Positions 23,919-36,335 of a stretch of DNA of 64,000 nucleotides are shown here, piece by piece. The notes beneath the pieces are model-generated. The model saw only the letters and a program-made list of their open reading frames with translations, ran no database searches and had not been told where the DNA came from. The stretch spans positions 240,584 through 304,583 of the forward strand of contig VZQC01008874.1 of the NCBI GenBank assembly GCA_009823505.1, read 5' to 3'. Position numbers and translations under genes: made by a program. Position 1 is the stretch's first letter. Every line of letters starts with the position of its first letter. The stretch is from Rhizomys pruinosus. Its lineage: Eukaryota > Chordata > Mammalia > Rodentia > Spalacidae.

Positions 23919-24774
23919 ATATGTATTTTTGTGTGTGTGGATTTCAAAAGAGAAGTATCAAAACTAGATATAATATACACAGAACAAAGTCCACTAAATT
24001 ACAGTCATTTTAATATGAACACTGATCACACGAAGCCAGAGAACTGGCATCTGCTGTGGAGAAGTGCATCATCTGCTCCTATGTTTAAGGAAGTGTGGGT
24101 TTCCATGGAGGTTTCTTAAGGAGAAAGTACTGGGGAAGCTACAAGTCCTGCAAAACAAATTCTCTCCTCTGAACTGACCTCCAACTGTCTGGGCAGGTCC
24201 TGCCCTTTCCTCAAACAAAAGCAAGAAATGTCTTCTCTACGTTTGTAAATTACTCAATAAGAGGAGTTTATACGTGTGTAAACGCGTCTTTGTAAATGTC
24301 ACAGATCTGGTTTCAGTTTCGGCACCCATTCCTCCTATCAGCCCAAGGGTCTCAGGTTCTGATAACTGTGCTTAGTCATTTCTCAGAAGACAGCCTGTCT
24401 CCCTATCAACAGATCAATCATTTTTTTAACCTTTAACTCTGATCCTGAACTTTTCTGATAAATCAGACCAAAGGAAAATGCTGAGGCATTTAGGTGTCAT
24501 CAAATCCTCCTCCATCTGTCACACAGCCACACCTAGCTCTCATGTCCACCCTTACGTCTTTTCCTGGACTTGCCTCCCCATAACCCTTTACCTGCTCTCA
24601 GCAAGAGGATTATATTGCAGATAAATGTCATATTTCCAATGATATCTGCACCTGATCCCAAAGTACACATTATTTTATAACATGCAGTTTCTTCTCTTCC
24701 ATAATTCAATGATTCATTTCATTTCGCTTTCTGAGTGCCTCACATGGCAGCAGGTAATTAAGAATTCCTGTTTG
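23919..24774. other. anonymous sequence
   Basis: No recognised gene or repeat. Confidence 0.35.
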
Positions 24775-24905
24775 GGGCCAAAGAGATGGCTCACCAGTTA
24801 GGAGCACTGGCTGCTCCTGTAGGGGACCCTGGTTTCGTTCCCGGCACCCACATGGAAGCTAACAAATGTCTGTAATTCCAGTTCCAGGGAATCCAATTCC
24901 CATGT
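24775..24905 (+). mobile_element. B2 SINE, 3'-truncated
   Basis: GGGGCCAAAGAGATGGCTCA through TTCCAGTTCCAGGGAATCC. The B2 tail is absent. Old, single-segment type. Confidence 0.85.
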
Positions 24906-25082
24906 GATTGATCCTTTCATAAAGTAATTTCTCCTTGCAGTCATTTTATTTCCTGTATGCATTTCCAAGTCCATGGTGGCCTAATTTTATTAAACAGACA
25001 GAATCAAATTATGTTGCCCCTTCTAATAAATATAAATTTTAAATATGTATACTAAAATATTATTAAAGAGATTGCAATTCTT

Positions 25083-25320
25083 TTTTTTATTTATGTGTAT
25101 GAATGTACTGTCTGCATGCAGGCTTTGTGCACCCGTGTCGTGCAATGCCACGGAGGTCAGAAAAAGGTGTCGGATTTCCCTGGAACTGGAGTTCTCCTGG
25201 AATTGGAGTTACAGACGACAGTTCTCAGCCGCCATGTGGGTGCTGGGGTTCGAACCCGGGTCCTGTGCAAGAGCAGTTGGTGCTCTTAACCGCTAGGCCA
25301 TCTCTCCAACCCATTTTTTT
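25083..25320 (-). mobile_element. B2 SINE, young type, minus strand
   Basis: Minus strand: GGTTGGAGAGATGGCCTAGC, intact-looking A box, B box GGTTCGAACCC, and the duplicated AACTCCA..TTCCAGG segment. T-run at the left is the tail. Confidence 0.93.
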
Positions 25321-26203
25321 TAATTAGAAATTGCAATTCTACATCTACTCAAAATCCTTCTACTATTTCGGGAATAAGGTGTAGCTATTCTTCTTACTTT
25401 TTCCTTTTTAATTGATCACTATTACTGTATTTCTCCTTCAGGCAGAAAATGCAGGGCTATCTGATAGGACATCCCATGACCACTATGTACCTGTGTATAT
25501 GCATGTATGTGTGTTTATGTGAGTATGTATGTGTGCATGCTATTTGGGAAGTAGATAAACAAAATGCTGTTCCACACCACTCTTAATCAATTTTACTTGA
25601 ATGAATTCCAAACAGATACAGAATAACCTACAAAGACACTTAAAAGTAAGGGTATTAAATAATTTACTTTGAACTGATTTGGTGGGAAGAAAGAAAACCT
25701 TCTTTAATCCAAACTTAGATATATTTTATTATGAAAATAAACGTCATATTCATTGTGAATAAAAAGTTTATAAGTATGTTAGAAATATTTTCAGAAGTCT
25801 TTGAGTGTGTTATCCTTAATAATCTCAATAAATCCAAAAAAAAAATTAAAGCATGTTAGAGGAGCAGAAAATTACAACTTTTAATGATCAGAGTAAACAA
25901 TTGTCATTTCAATTAATATTGTTACAGGCGATTGAGTAGAACAAAATTGTAAGCTTCGTAATGCCCTTGTGCATATTTGACAAAAAAAGTGAGATGTCAG
26001 CAATATTTCTTAGAGGAGCACTAAAGCTCGAAGCACATGCATTAATTGTGGGCAGTCTTGGTGAAAATGAAATCTGGCTTCCTCATTACACCCTCTGACA
26101 TCCTTCATCTCAAACCAAATGAGATAACAGAGTAAGAGAAACAAGATATATTTTCTGCATAAAGAACCATATAATCCTTCCCCTCATTTAAAATAGATTT
26201 ATA
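25321..26203. other. anonymous AT-rich sequence
   Basis: A GT-rich stretch at about 25495-25535 is the only landmark. Confidence 0.35.
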
Positions 26204-26480
26204 GGGCTGGAGAGATGGCCTAGTGGTTAAGAGCGCCGACCGCTCTTACAGAGGACCCGGGTTCGATCCCCAGCACCCACATGGCGGCCGAGATTCCGTC
26301 TGAAACTCCAATTCCAGGAGAACTCCAGTTCTCGGATTCCAGGGGAATCCAAGACCCTCTTCTGACCTCCGCAGCACTGCACGACACGGGTGCACAAACT
26401 TGCATGCAGACAGTACATTCATACACATACAGAAAGAAATAAAATTAATAAAATAAAAATAAAATAAAAATAAAATAAAA
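26204..26480 (+). mobile_element. B2 SINE, young type with extra insertion
   Basis: Starts GGGCTGGAGAGATGGCCTAG and has a perfect B box, GGTTCGATCCC. The duplicated AACTCCA segment is extended by about 9 bases (TTCTCGGA). The tail is an (AAAAT)n run of about 40 bases. Flanks share AAAATAGAT. Confidence 0.93.
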
Positions 26481-26799
26481 TAGATGCATAGCTCTACTAC
26501 AATGAAACTATTCTGTCACACAAGAAAATGTTTAAGCCACATGCTTGGAAAACATGTTTGTTTTCTGCATAAGTATTATGTGCACATGGATTCATTTGCT
26601 TTGACTTTTCTCTCAGTTATTTCTTTGGTGGTTTTCATGTACAACTTGAGAATACAAGAAACTAATTTTCAAAAAAAGCTACTTTAGATACAAAACTGAG
26701 CTAATGAAGATGAAATGATAATGTGTCATACACATGTGAAAATTTTAAAATAAGGGAGGTGTACCATTTCTAAAACATTCCATTTAAAATAAGACTTTT
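26481..26799. other. no recognised feature
   Basis: AT-rich sequence between SINEs. Confidence 0.35.
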
Positions 26800-26945
26800 T
26801 TGATATATTTGAGACAGGATCTCCCTTTAGTCCCAGCTGGCCTGGACCTCGCTCTGTAGACCAAGCTGGCCTTGAACTCACAGAGATTCACTTGACTCTG
26901 CCTCCCAAGTGCTGGAATTAAAGGCATGTGCCACCATACCTGGCT
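26800..26945 (-). mobile_element. B1 SINE, minus strand
   Basis: TTGAGACAGGATCTCCCTTT to GCCACCATACCTGGC. Flanks AAAATAAGACTTTT on both sides look like a target duplication. Confidence 0.9.
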
Positions 26946-27093
26946 AAAATAAGACTTTTAAGACTAGAGATGCAGTTAAAGAATTAACTAAAATTTATTT
27001 ATTCAGATTTTGTAAAAATATGTGATGTAATTGTATACTAAAAGGGTTACTTCATTCAGATGTTTACAATCATTTCCAGATTATGAATCAAGG

Positions 27094-27255
27094 AACTGGA
27101 AAGATGGCTCAGTGGTTAAGAGCAGTGGCTGCTCTTGCAGAAGACCCAGGTTCAATTCCCAGGGAGTCTGACAACCCCTCTGGCCTCCACAAGCACTGCA
27201 TGCAGGTGGTACATACATGCAGACAAAATAGTCACACATTTAAAATAAAAATAAG
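27094..27255 (+). mobile_element. B2 SINE with internal deletion
   Basis: AACTGGAAAGATGGCTCAGT head and B box GGTTCAATTCC join directly to GGGAGTCTGACAACCCC. About 50 bases of the body (from CACCCACATGG on) are missing. The A-rich tail remains. Confidence 0.85.
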
Positions 27256-27319
27256 TTAAAAATGAATAAATCATTTAAATTTCTAATGCAAGTTGCATGG
27301 TAGAGCCTTATATTTCTTT

Positions 27320-27525
27320 TTGGTTTGGGTTTTTGCATGTGGGGTGTGTGCATGTCTGTGTATGTCTGTATGTGTCTGTGTTTTAAAGACAGTATCTCTA
27401 TGTAGCCCCAGCTGAATGGACCTTGACATAAAGAGCAGGCTGGCCTTGATCTCACAATGATCTGCCTGCCTGCTTCTTCCTTCCAAGTGCTGGGATTAAA
27501 GAAGTGCATCACCATGCCAGGCAAG
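27320..27525 (-). mobile_element. diverged B1-like SINE with GT-rich tail side
   Basis: TCTATGTAGCCCCAGCTGAA to CATCACCATGCCAGG is B1. The expected T-run is replaced by a TG/TCTG-rich stretch (27330-27390), probably microsatellite growth from the tail. Confidence 0.75.
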
Positions 27526-28040
27526 TAGGCCTTTATATTTTATCATATTATTCTCTATGGTTTTCTGAAAGTTTAAAAACTTTCACTATAAGAAAAGTTT
27601 TTAAGTACTGAAAACTTTTAATTATACAAGCACCAATAAGTCACACACATACACACACAAAAACACACATATACACACAAAAACGAAATACTTAAAATAG
27701 TTTCTTACCTATGACTGAATACAACTGACTGATAACATTAATATGAGACAGATCAGTCTATTCATTTTTTAGCTTCAATGGGCAATAAGTGTATATAAAA
27801 ATCTTTTTAAAAGTCCTAAATGTATTGTGATCATAGATTATTCTTATTGTTACAATTTGAAAACCATGAAAATATACAACTGGGAGAAGACAAGGGGAAA
27901 GTGGTGGATGCAACATAAAAGTGGGAATCATCATAGAGATATCTATAGAATACTCAATACGGTCATAATATATCTATGTAATACTCCGAAGCACTTGTCA
28001 ACATATTCAACACCCCACCATCTTTTGGGATCATGTCTAA
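27526..28040. other. anonymous sequence with short (CA)n
   Basis: A CA-rich run lies at about 27640-27680. No other feature. Confidence 0.35.
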
Positions 28041-28399
28041 GTCAGAGTTTGAAACCACATGTGGTCAGTATACGATGCGTTTATAGACTATGAACATGCA
28101 CAGAGCTCAGCACTTAGGGATTTCCACGAAGAAACCTGGACACACAGGTAGGGAGCGCAGGCACCTCCAGACCAGGGCACGACCTTGGATATTCTCATAC
28201 GGGTTGTGGATAATGGTTTATGGTTCTTGGATTTTGGAATCATTGTCTTGTTTGACGGCTTGCTTTACGGGGGGGTTTAGGTGGCCCTTGCTAGCTGATT
28301 AAAAGGTGGCCTTTGCCCAACTATAGCGAGACTTGCGTGCCCCGCGCTTCGATGTGGCCACTCCCCGGCCCACCTGAAGCATGGGGCGGGCTAAGCGAG

Positions 28400-29420
28400 G
28401 TCTTAGAGGAACAATTGCAGACATATTCAAAGAAACCAAGAATATAAAGAACAAGTCAGAGAACTAAAGACAAAGAATGACAAACTTCAGAAAGAATTAA
28501 ACAGAGAGAATGACAAACTCCAGAAAGAACTAGAGTGGGAGAATGACAAACTCCTGAAGGAAGTAGAAACACTGGAAAAGGAAACCAACCAAAGAAACAA
28601 AGAGCTACAGGAAGAGATTTAGAAGCTCCAAAAGGAAGTGGAAATACAAAAGAAATCACAAGATGAAATGAAAAAGGAAATTGAACACACATCCAATCAA
28701 GAGGAAAGGAATGGAAAAAGCCTCAGAAGTAGAATGGAGGAAGCAGAACAAAGAATATCAGAACTGGAAAATAACACAGAGCAACTAAAAAGCTCAAGGA
28801 AAGATTATGAAAAAATTTTAAATACACAAAAGTGGAAAAACCAGGAAATGTGGGACTCTATGAAAAAATCAAACCTCTGCATCTTAGGAATAGAGGAAGG
28901 AAAAGAGTCCCAAGAGAATGGTATTCATCAGATATTCAACAGAATAATAGATGAAAATTTCCCCAAACTGACAAAAGACAAACTCATACAAATACAAGAA
29001 GCACATAGAACTCAAAACAGACAAGATCAGAAAAGAAACTTCCCATGCCATAACATAGTTAAAGCACTAGACGCCCAAAACAAAGACAAAATTCTGAAAG
29101 CCACAAGAGAAAAACAAGTTACATAAAAGGGGAAACCCATCAGAATTACAACTGACTTCTCAGTGCAAACTAAGAAAGCAAGAAGAACACGGAGCAAGGC
29201 ATTCCCAGTGTTAAAGGACTATAGACGGCAACCCAGGTTACTATACCCAGCAAAAATGTCAATTATAGTTGAAGGAAAGAGAAAAATCTTCCATGACGTA
29301 AACAAGACGATAGAATACATGTCCAGAAAAGCAACCCTTCAGAAAATACTTGAAGCAATTCAAAGGACAGAAAAGAGGAGCAACTATCCCCAGCCACCTA
29401 GAAAGAGAAATTAATAAAAG
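28400..29420 (+). pseudogene. L1 ORF1 (RNA-binding chaperone), broken
   Basis: An in-frame TAG at 28620-28622 cuts the coiled coil. The longest surviving frame is 28638-29126 (162 codons): a Glu/Lys-rich coiled coil, then the RRM-like LCILGIEEGKE block and the EAHRTQNRQDQKRN region. The C-terminal domain continues in another frame at 29163-29414. An intact rodent ORF1p is roughly 350-370 residues. Its role is to bind L1 RNA and act as a chaperone during target-primed reverse transcription. Confidence 0.88.
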
Positions 29421-29459
29421 CATAACTGCAGAAGTAGAGATCTAGACTAAAATGCAAAT

Positions 29460-32400
29460 GAATAATAAGGTGAAAGGAATCAACACACATCTTTCAATTA
29501 TAACCTTAAATATTAATGGACTAAACTCCCCAATCAAAAGACATAGACTGGGAGATTAGAGTAGGAGACAGAACCCATCTATATGCTGTCTACAAGAAAC
29601 CCATCTCACCCTCAAGGATAAGCACCAACTTAAGGTGAAGGGATGGAAAAAATTATTCTAAGAAAAATGATACCAAAAAGAAAGCAGGTGTTGCTATTTT
29701 AATATCAGACAAAATAGACTTCAAAGTAAAAGAAATAATGAGACAAAGAGGGCCATTACATCTTTATCAAAGGAACAATGAAGATTTCACAATCATGAAT
29801 ATATATGCACCAAACTCTGGTGCACCAAATTTTAGAAAGACAATTAGCCAGGACCTCAAGGCACAGATTAATGCCAGCACACTCATAGTAGGGGACTTCA
29901 ATACCCACTGAGTACTTTGGACATATCAACTAGACAAAGAATAAACAGAGAGACATCTGAACTGAATGATATAATACACCAAATGGAACTCACAGACATC
30001 TACCAAATATTCCACCCAAATACCAGAGAATACACTTTCTACTCAGCACCCCAACAAATTTTCTCCAAAACTGACCACATACTGGGACACAGAAAAAAAC
30101 TCAACAAACACAAAAAGATTGAAATAATTTGATTGATTCTATCAGACCACAGTGCAATACTCCTCAATACCAACATCAGGATATAAGCCCTACTATCTAC
30201 AAGAACACATGGAGACCAAACAACACACTCCTGAATAATGAATGGGTCAAGGAAGAAACAAAGAAAGAAATAAAAGCATTCCTGGAACTGAATGACAATG
30301 ATAATACAACACAATAAAACCTATGGGACACTTTAAAGGCAGTCCTAAGAAGGAAGTTTATAGCCCTGGGTGCCTACATTAGAAAAACAGAAAGAGCACA
30401 AGTGAACGATCTAACACTGAAGCTAAAAATACTTGAGAGACAACAACTAATGAACCCTAAATACAACAGACAGGAAGAAATAACAAATATCAGAGCAGAA
30501 ATCAATGAAATAGAAACAAAGTAAAGAATACAAAAAAATCAATGAATCCTTTCTGGAATACAAATGGAAAACTCTGTGTTTCAATCCTATTGATAAATTT
30601 TCAATTTTTCTGATCTTGAAACTAACAATGGGAGGAGAATTTTATGTTCCCACAGGTAAAAATCACCAATCTAAATGCCTGAAAACATACAACTTATGGC
30701 TGTGCAGGATGAACTGGGGAATGTCAGCAGAGAGGTTGACCCATCTGAACACTAAGGAATGAGGAACATCAGACTGCCTGAGACACGGTCACTGAGCATC
30801 TCTCTGAATAATATTGGGGTTGACTGTTAATAATGGACCCTAATGCTGAGAAACCTTCCTACCTCTCCCCCCCCCTTTTTTTTTTTTTTTTTTTTGAAAA
30901 AAGAAAAACAGGATGGTAATGAAACCACTCCCAAACTGTAAACTAGAGCCAATTGTTACGGTGGTAATTTCCTATAAAACAGGCACAACGTATTAACTGA
31001 TTGATAGGCATAGGAACTGTGAAAGGATATTTCTCTATCTAGAGCCAAATTCAATAGTAAAGTGTTTATAAGTTGTGTAATTAAGCAAAATATATTACTA
31101 CAGGAAAGCTCTGACATCAGCAATGAATTATTCTGCCTAGGAGATGTTGGCTAGGGGATTCAAACCCGCCCCCCCAAATTATAAAGGCCTTTTGCCTATA
31201 AATGGGATATATGCAAGGAGAAAGGCAGTAAGTCCCTGTTGTCGAAGACCTGGTGTGAGCATGAAAAATGTTATGAGACGTCACCTGCTAGCGTACAACT
31301 GGCCTCTGAAATGCTAGAGAGCGTTACCAAAGGCCACTACAGCAATACAGCAAAATATTGGTCTCCCTGAGACAAACAAGACTCCTCCGAAAATATCAGC
31401 TACACCTCAACAGCCTGGAGATACAGTGCAACAGTGGCAGCCAAGTGTCTATATTATATCCCAAAACTATTTGGCTATTAGCTCTCTCCTTGGAGGAATA
31501 ACTCACAGCGGATGCCACAAGCTTATGTCCTCTAGTGGTTAGGCGATGTTATAAGCCACAATAAGAACTTGTCACCCTTTATAGAGAAACCACAGTTTGC
31601 GGATTAGCATACCATCCAAGCATCTGTGTCTATGCTCACAGCTTAGCTTGACATAATAAGTGGTACTGCTTAAATGCCTGTACATCCAATAGCTTGTGCT
31701 TTGTTAGTATGACTAAAAAGGGTATCACTGGGAAAGCTGTCAATCCATGAAGGGAAACAACCTGAACAGACTGGAGTCCAAAATGACAACTCCAAAGAAA
31801 TTAGACTGTTTTCTTCTCACCCACTTGTGCCCCTTTCCCAAAGCCTAGGGAACAAACTGCGGAAGAGGAGGCGTGGTAGATTGTAAGGGCTGTGGAGAGA
31901 TAGGGGTGAATCATGAGACTACAGGAATATAGTCTGGACTCCTGATTGATCAATATGCCTGTGCATACAAGCTTCTCCAACCGGACTATGGGAACCTTGG
32001 GTTGTTCAAAATTTGGACATAGATACTTGCAAAATGCACCAATTACCTAATTGTATGACGTACTGATTAACATCAATGTTATCTGCAAACAACTGTGTCA
32101 TTATATTGTAGAATCCCTTAAAAATAAAAATAAAAAAAATTTAATAAAAAAAATCAATGAATCCAAAAGTTGGTTCTTTGAGAGAATAAACAAGATAGAG
32201 AGACCTCTAGCCCAGTTACCCAAAAGAAAGAAAGAGCAATTCCAATTCAATAGAATCTGTGATGAAAGGGGAAATATCACAACAGACAATGCAAAGATTC
32301 AGAAAATCATATGGAAGTACTTCAAAAACCTATACTCTACTAAGTTTAAAAACATAGGAGAAATGGATGAACATCTGAAATCCTGGGACTCACCAAAGCT

Positions 32401-34862
32401 TAGCCAAGAAGAGACTGACAGCTTAAATAGACCCATAATATAGGAAGAAATTGAAGATGTAATAAGATACCTCCCAACTAATAAAAGTCCAGGCCAAGAT
32501 GGTTTCACGTCAGAATTCTATAAAACATTTCAAAAAGATGTACAACCATTATTATTCAAATTGTTCAGAAAGATACAAGCAGAGGGAAATGTCCCAATCT
32601 CCTACTATGAAGCAAGCATCACTCTAATACCAAAACTAGGCAAAGATTCAACCAAAAAGGAGAACTATAGACTCATCTCTTTAATGAACGCAGATGCAAA
32701 AATGCTCAACAAAATCCTTGCAAACTGCATACAGACCCCCACCAAAAAGATCATCCACATGATCAAGTTGGATTCATACCAGAGATGCAGGAATGGTTCA
32801 ACATATAAAAATCAATAAATATCATAATATCATAAAACACAAAAAAATGGACTGAAAGACAAAAACCACACTATCATCTTAATTGACACAGAAAAAGCTC
32901 TGACAAAATCCAGCATTCCTTCATGCTTAAAGTCTTAGAGGGAATTGGATTGGAGGAATCATTCCTCAATGTAATCAAAGCTATGTATGAGAAACTCATA
33001 GCAAACATCAACCTAAATGGAGAAGAAACAGAAGCATTCCCCCTTAAAGGTAAGAACTCGGCAAGGCTGCACCCTGTCACCACTCTTCTTCAATACAGTA
33101 CTTGAAACACTTGCTAGGGCAATAAGGCAAAAAAATGAAATTAAAGGAGTACTAATTGGAAAAGAGGAAGTCAACCTATCCCTTTTTGCAGATGATATGA
33201 TAGTTTACTAAGGGATGCTAAATACTCCACCAGAAAATTCCTAGGAACAATAGTTTCAGTAAAGTGGCAGGATACAAAATTAAGCTAGAAAAATCAGTAG
33301 CTTTTCTTTACACCAACAACAACCAATTGAAGAAGGAATACAAGGAGAGCTTCCCACTCACAATAACCTCAAAAACAATAAAATACCCAGGAACAAACCT
33401 AATCAAAGACACCAAAGATCTGTACAAAAAATTTTTAAACTCCTGAAGAAGGAAACTGAAGAAGACATCAGAAGATGGAAAGACCTCCCATGCTCATGGA
33501 TTGGAAAAATTAATATATTAAAAATGTCTATTCTACACAAATTAATATACAGATTCAATGCAACCCCAATTAAAATCCCCAAGAGTTTCTTCACAGGCTT
33601 GGAAAAAAAATCCTTAATTTCCTATGGAATAAAAAAGACCACAAACATCCAAAGCAACCCTGAGTGAAAAGAGCAATACAGGTGGATTTCTATACCAGAC
33701 TTCAAACTATACTACAGGGCTATAGTCATAAAAATAGCTTGGTGCTGGCACAAAAACAGACCTGTTGACTAATGGAACAAAACTGAAGGGCCAATCTTGA
33801 GCACATACAATTTCAGCCACCTCATATTTGACAAGGGGGCCAAGAAGACAATGGGGGAAAGACAGCATCTTCAGCAAGTGGTGTTGGTAAAACTGTATCT
33901 TCACTTGTAGAAGAATAAAGTCAAACCCCTCCCTCTCCGCCTGTACAAAAGTCAACTCCAGATGGATCAAAGACCTCAACATGAAACCCAAAACTCTGAA
34001 GATGATAGAATAAAAGTTGGCAGCAGCCTACAAGATATAGGCATAGGAAAAGTCTTCCTAAATCAGACAGCAACTGTGCAGGAAATAAGGTCAACAATTG
34101 ACAAATGGGACCTCAATAAACTCAAAAGCTTCTGTACATCAAAATAAACAATCAAGAAAGTGAAGTGAAAACCCACATAGTGGGAGGAAACCTTCATCAC
34201 AGATACATCTGACAAAGCATTGATTTCCAGAATATATAAACTACTCAAAAAAACAAAGAAGAAAACACAAAAGATGGAGTAAAGAGCTGAACAGAGACTT
34301 CACAAGTGCAGAAGCATCCTAAAAAGTGTTTAACATTGCTAATAATTAAGGAAATGCAAATTAAATCCAATTTAAGATATCATCTCACTCTGATAAGGCT
34401 GTCTGGGATCAAGAAAACAAATGATAGCAAATGCTGGAGAGGTTATGAGGAAAGGGGAACACTCATCCACTGCTGGCAGGAATGTAAACTCGTGCAGCCA
34501 CTATGGAAAGCAGTGTAGAGAACCCTTAAAAGACTTAAAATGAGCTTATCACCTGACCCAGTGGTAACTCCTGGGTATACCCCACAAGACTCATCCTACT
34601 ACAGAGAAACATGCACAGCCATGTTTATTGTAGCTCTCTTCACAATAGCGAAGAGCTGGAACAAATCTAAGTTCCCCTCAACTGACGAGGGAATAGAGCA
34701 AATATGGTACATCTGCACAACGGAGTTCTATGCAGCAGTAAAGAAAGATGACATCATGAAATTTGCAGGTAAATGGATAGAACTAGAAGAAATTGTGTTC
34801 AGTGAAGTAACACAGTCCCAGGAAAACAAACAACAAATGGTATCCCTCATCTGTAGACGCTA
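29460..34862 (+). pseudogene. L1 ORF2 (endonuclease/reverse transcriptase), broken
   Basis: The N-terminus reads MNNKVKGINTHLSIITLNIN and continues to GLNSP, then meets a stop near 29560. Endonuclease pieces follow (LTDIYQIFHPNTREYTF, near 30000). After the inserted retroposon come the linker (32150-32810) and RT (32870-33211). The catalytic box FADDM is at about 33184-33198, with a stop right after IVY at 33209. The C-terminal part continues in several frames to about 34860. Without the retroposon the ORF would have the usual domain order. Multiple stops make it inactive. Confidence 0.88.
30550..32146 (+). mobile_element. retroposon family, subfamily A, twin-primed copy
   Basis: Inserted in L1 ORF2 with an 18-base duplication, AAAAAAATCAATGAATCC (30532-30549 and 32147-32164). 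Compared with the copy at 45063-47384, the first ~270 bases are inverted, about 640 internal bases are lost, and the rest (about 30820-32130) is collinear. This is the twin-priming signature of L1-machinery insertion. A C/T-run lies near 30868-30896. The last ~90 bases resemble an L1 3'UTR segment. No ORF is shared intact between copies, so it looks non-autonomous. I do not recognise a published name. Confidence 0.85.
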
Positions 34863-35140
34863 GCACCAAGTACCTAGTTGTAAGGCAAACTGAGCGATGT
34901 TAATGATATATACCTTGTGATCTGAAAACAACTGTGCTCTTATAATGTGAATTCTGAGACAAGTTCTAGAATTAACCTATTTATTTTCAGACTTTGGAAT
35001 TTTGGTATATGGGTGGAGGATATGTATGCACATCTTAGAGTAATATAAAATCAAAATTGAAAAATGTAAATCATGAAATATGATATAGAAACAACATATA
35101 GTTTGTTTCAGATGACATAATTTTAGTATAGGTGTGATGT

Positions 35141-35269
35141 ATTAGGCTGGTATAACAGCATTTCTGGATGTTTAATGATCATACTTAACACCCATAACAA
35201 ATTGGCCAAGGGACCTAAGGGATAACTTTGTTCCTTGGCCTCAGAGGTCAACTAAGTCCCAGGGGACTA
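35141..35269. other. no recognised feature
   Basis: Unique-looking sequence between the L1 end and the inverted-repeat arm. Confidence 0.3.
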
Positions 35270-35372
35270 TGCATGGTCACCCTTTCGATCTTACTAAAAT
35301 GAAGCACAAGCAATTTTAGATATATAGGTATATTTAAACACCACTAATAGTTATGGTAGGTTACTTTGGTAT

Positions 35373-35425
<53 letters not shown>

Positions 35426-35700
35426 CTGTTAAATATGACAGGGTCTTAACCTGTGGCTTATAACATCTTCTAACCTGTAGAGGATGTAAAGTGTTACCCA
35501 AAGGCCACTAAACCAATAAATACGGGTCTACTTGAGTCAAACAAGACTCGCAACCCATCAGCACCCAGCTACACCTCACCTGCCTGGAAATACCTTGCAG
35601 CAGAGGCAGCCATATGCCTGTATATCCCAATCCTAATTGGCTATTGGCTCTCTCCTTGGAGGAATAACATGGCTGATGCTGTCCTTCTTATTCTTTGTGT
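35270..35700 (-). mobile_element. retroposon family copy with internal inversion
   Basis: 35270-35460 is antisense to the retroposon 3' half (CTTGTGGCTTATAAC region). After 35465 the sense-oriented middle follows (TTACCCAAAGGCCACTAAAC; TTGGCTATTGGCTCTCTCCT), matching 31310-31500. So the copy carries an inversion breakpoint near 35463. Confidence 0.65.
35377..35425. repeat. 49-base T homopolymer
   Basis: Uninterrupted T run inside the left inverted-repeat arm. The right arm has only a short A-run at the same place (41141-41150), so length here is unreliable. Confidence 0.9.
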
Positions 35701-35999
35701 GAATTTATTTTTCCTTCTTCACTATGGAAATAAATTGATAATATCTCCACCTAATTACTTGGTACATTAAGAAGTATTTGCCCATTTCCTTCTCAAATCC
35801 TGCCATTGTGTTCACTCAGTCACTTCATCTGGAAATAACACATGAGCTGATGATGCTGAGGACACTGTGCACAGTATATAGACACAGAAATGAGGAATAG
35901 AAAACAAGATCCCCACCTTTAAAAATATAAAGAAGAGATTGAAGTCTAAATAAATGTAAACCGACCAATAACACGGCAGACAGCAGGTACAGAGTTCTA

Positions 36000-36335
36000 C
36001 CGCTCTAGGCGTGGTCTGGCGGGGGGCAGCTGGGAGATGGGCTCGCTGTGAACCCGTCTAAGGGGTCCCCAGCCCAGAGGGACCAGGCTCGCGTGGAGCG
36101 GAAGGTCGCGTTTGCCTCTGCTCTGTTCCTGGCCGCAGACTTGTGGGCGGGAACGGGGTCACAGGGGAGACACGCGCCATACGCGCATAGGGGCAGGTAC
36201 ACCAGCTCTAAACAGCTCTAGGCGTGGGTCTGCAGGCGGGCAGCTGGGAGAGGGTCTCGCTCCTGAACCCGTCTACGGGGTCCCGGCCCAGAGGGACGCG
36301 GGGCGCGGTGCTAGATCAAGGCACGCACAATAGCC
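36000..36335 (+). promoter_or_regulatory. CpG-rich L1 promoter monomers (about 1.5 units, period ~212)
   Basis: CTCTAGGCGTGG at 36003 recurs at 36215, each followed by a GGCAGCTGGGAGA block, GAACCCGTCTA, GGGGTCCC and CCCAGAGGGAC. These GC- and CpG-rich direct repeats sit just upstream of an L1 5' region, as expected for the monomer promoter of rodent L1. In that family monomers drive RNA polymerase II transcription. Sequence quality falls to the right. Confidence 0.65.

Larger units (their letters stand above)
28041..35140 (+). mobile_element. near full-length L1 LINE, plus strand, split by a retroposon
   Basis: Order is a 5'UTR-like region (about 28041-28400, with some CpG), ORF1 (28400-29420), ORF2 (about 29460-34860) and 3'UTR to about 35140. 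A 1.6-kb retroposon occupies 30550-32146 between two copies of AAAAAAATCAATGAATCC. Both ORFs have stops and frameshifts, so it cannot move by itself. The 3' end lacks a clear poly(A) before the inverted repeat starts. Confidence 0.85.
35270..36210. repeat. left arm of a large inverted repeat
   Basis: The reverse complement of this stretch reappears at about 40290-41262. Shared blocks include GATCTTACTAAAATG-like at 35287, TGGCTTATAACATCTTCTAA (35455), GAGGATGTAAAGTG, TCTCCTTGGAGGAATAAC (35652), and AATTGATAATATCTCCACCT (35732). The left copy is the cleaner one. It holds a minus-strand subfamily-B retroposon with its own internal inversion, then L1 promoter monomers. Confidence 0.75.

Noticed and set aside
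26204..26300. tRNA genes at B2 heads
   Set aside because: A and B boxes are present, but no cloverleaf with acceptor stem and anticodon loop can be drawn; these are SINE promoters.
36112..36333. CpG island promoter of a host gene at 36.0-36.3 kb
   Set aside because: The GC-rich units are tandem and precede an L1 ORF1, and the only frame there has no exon-like continuation.
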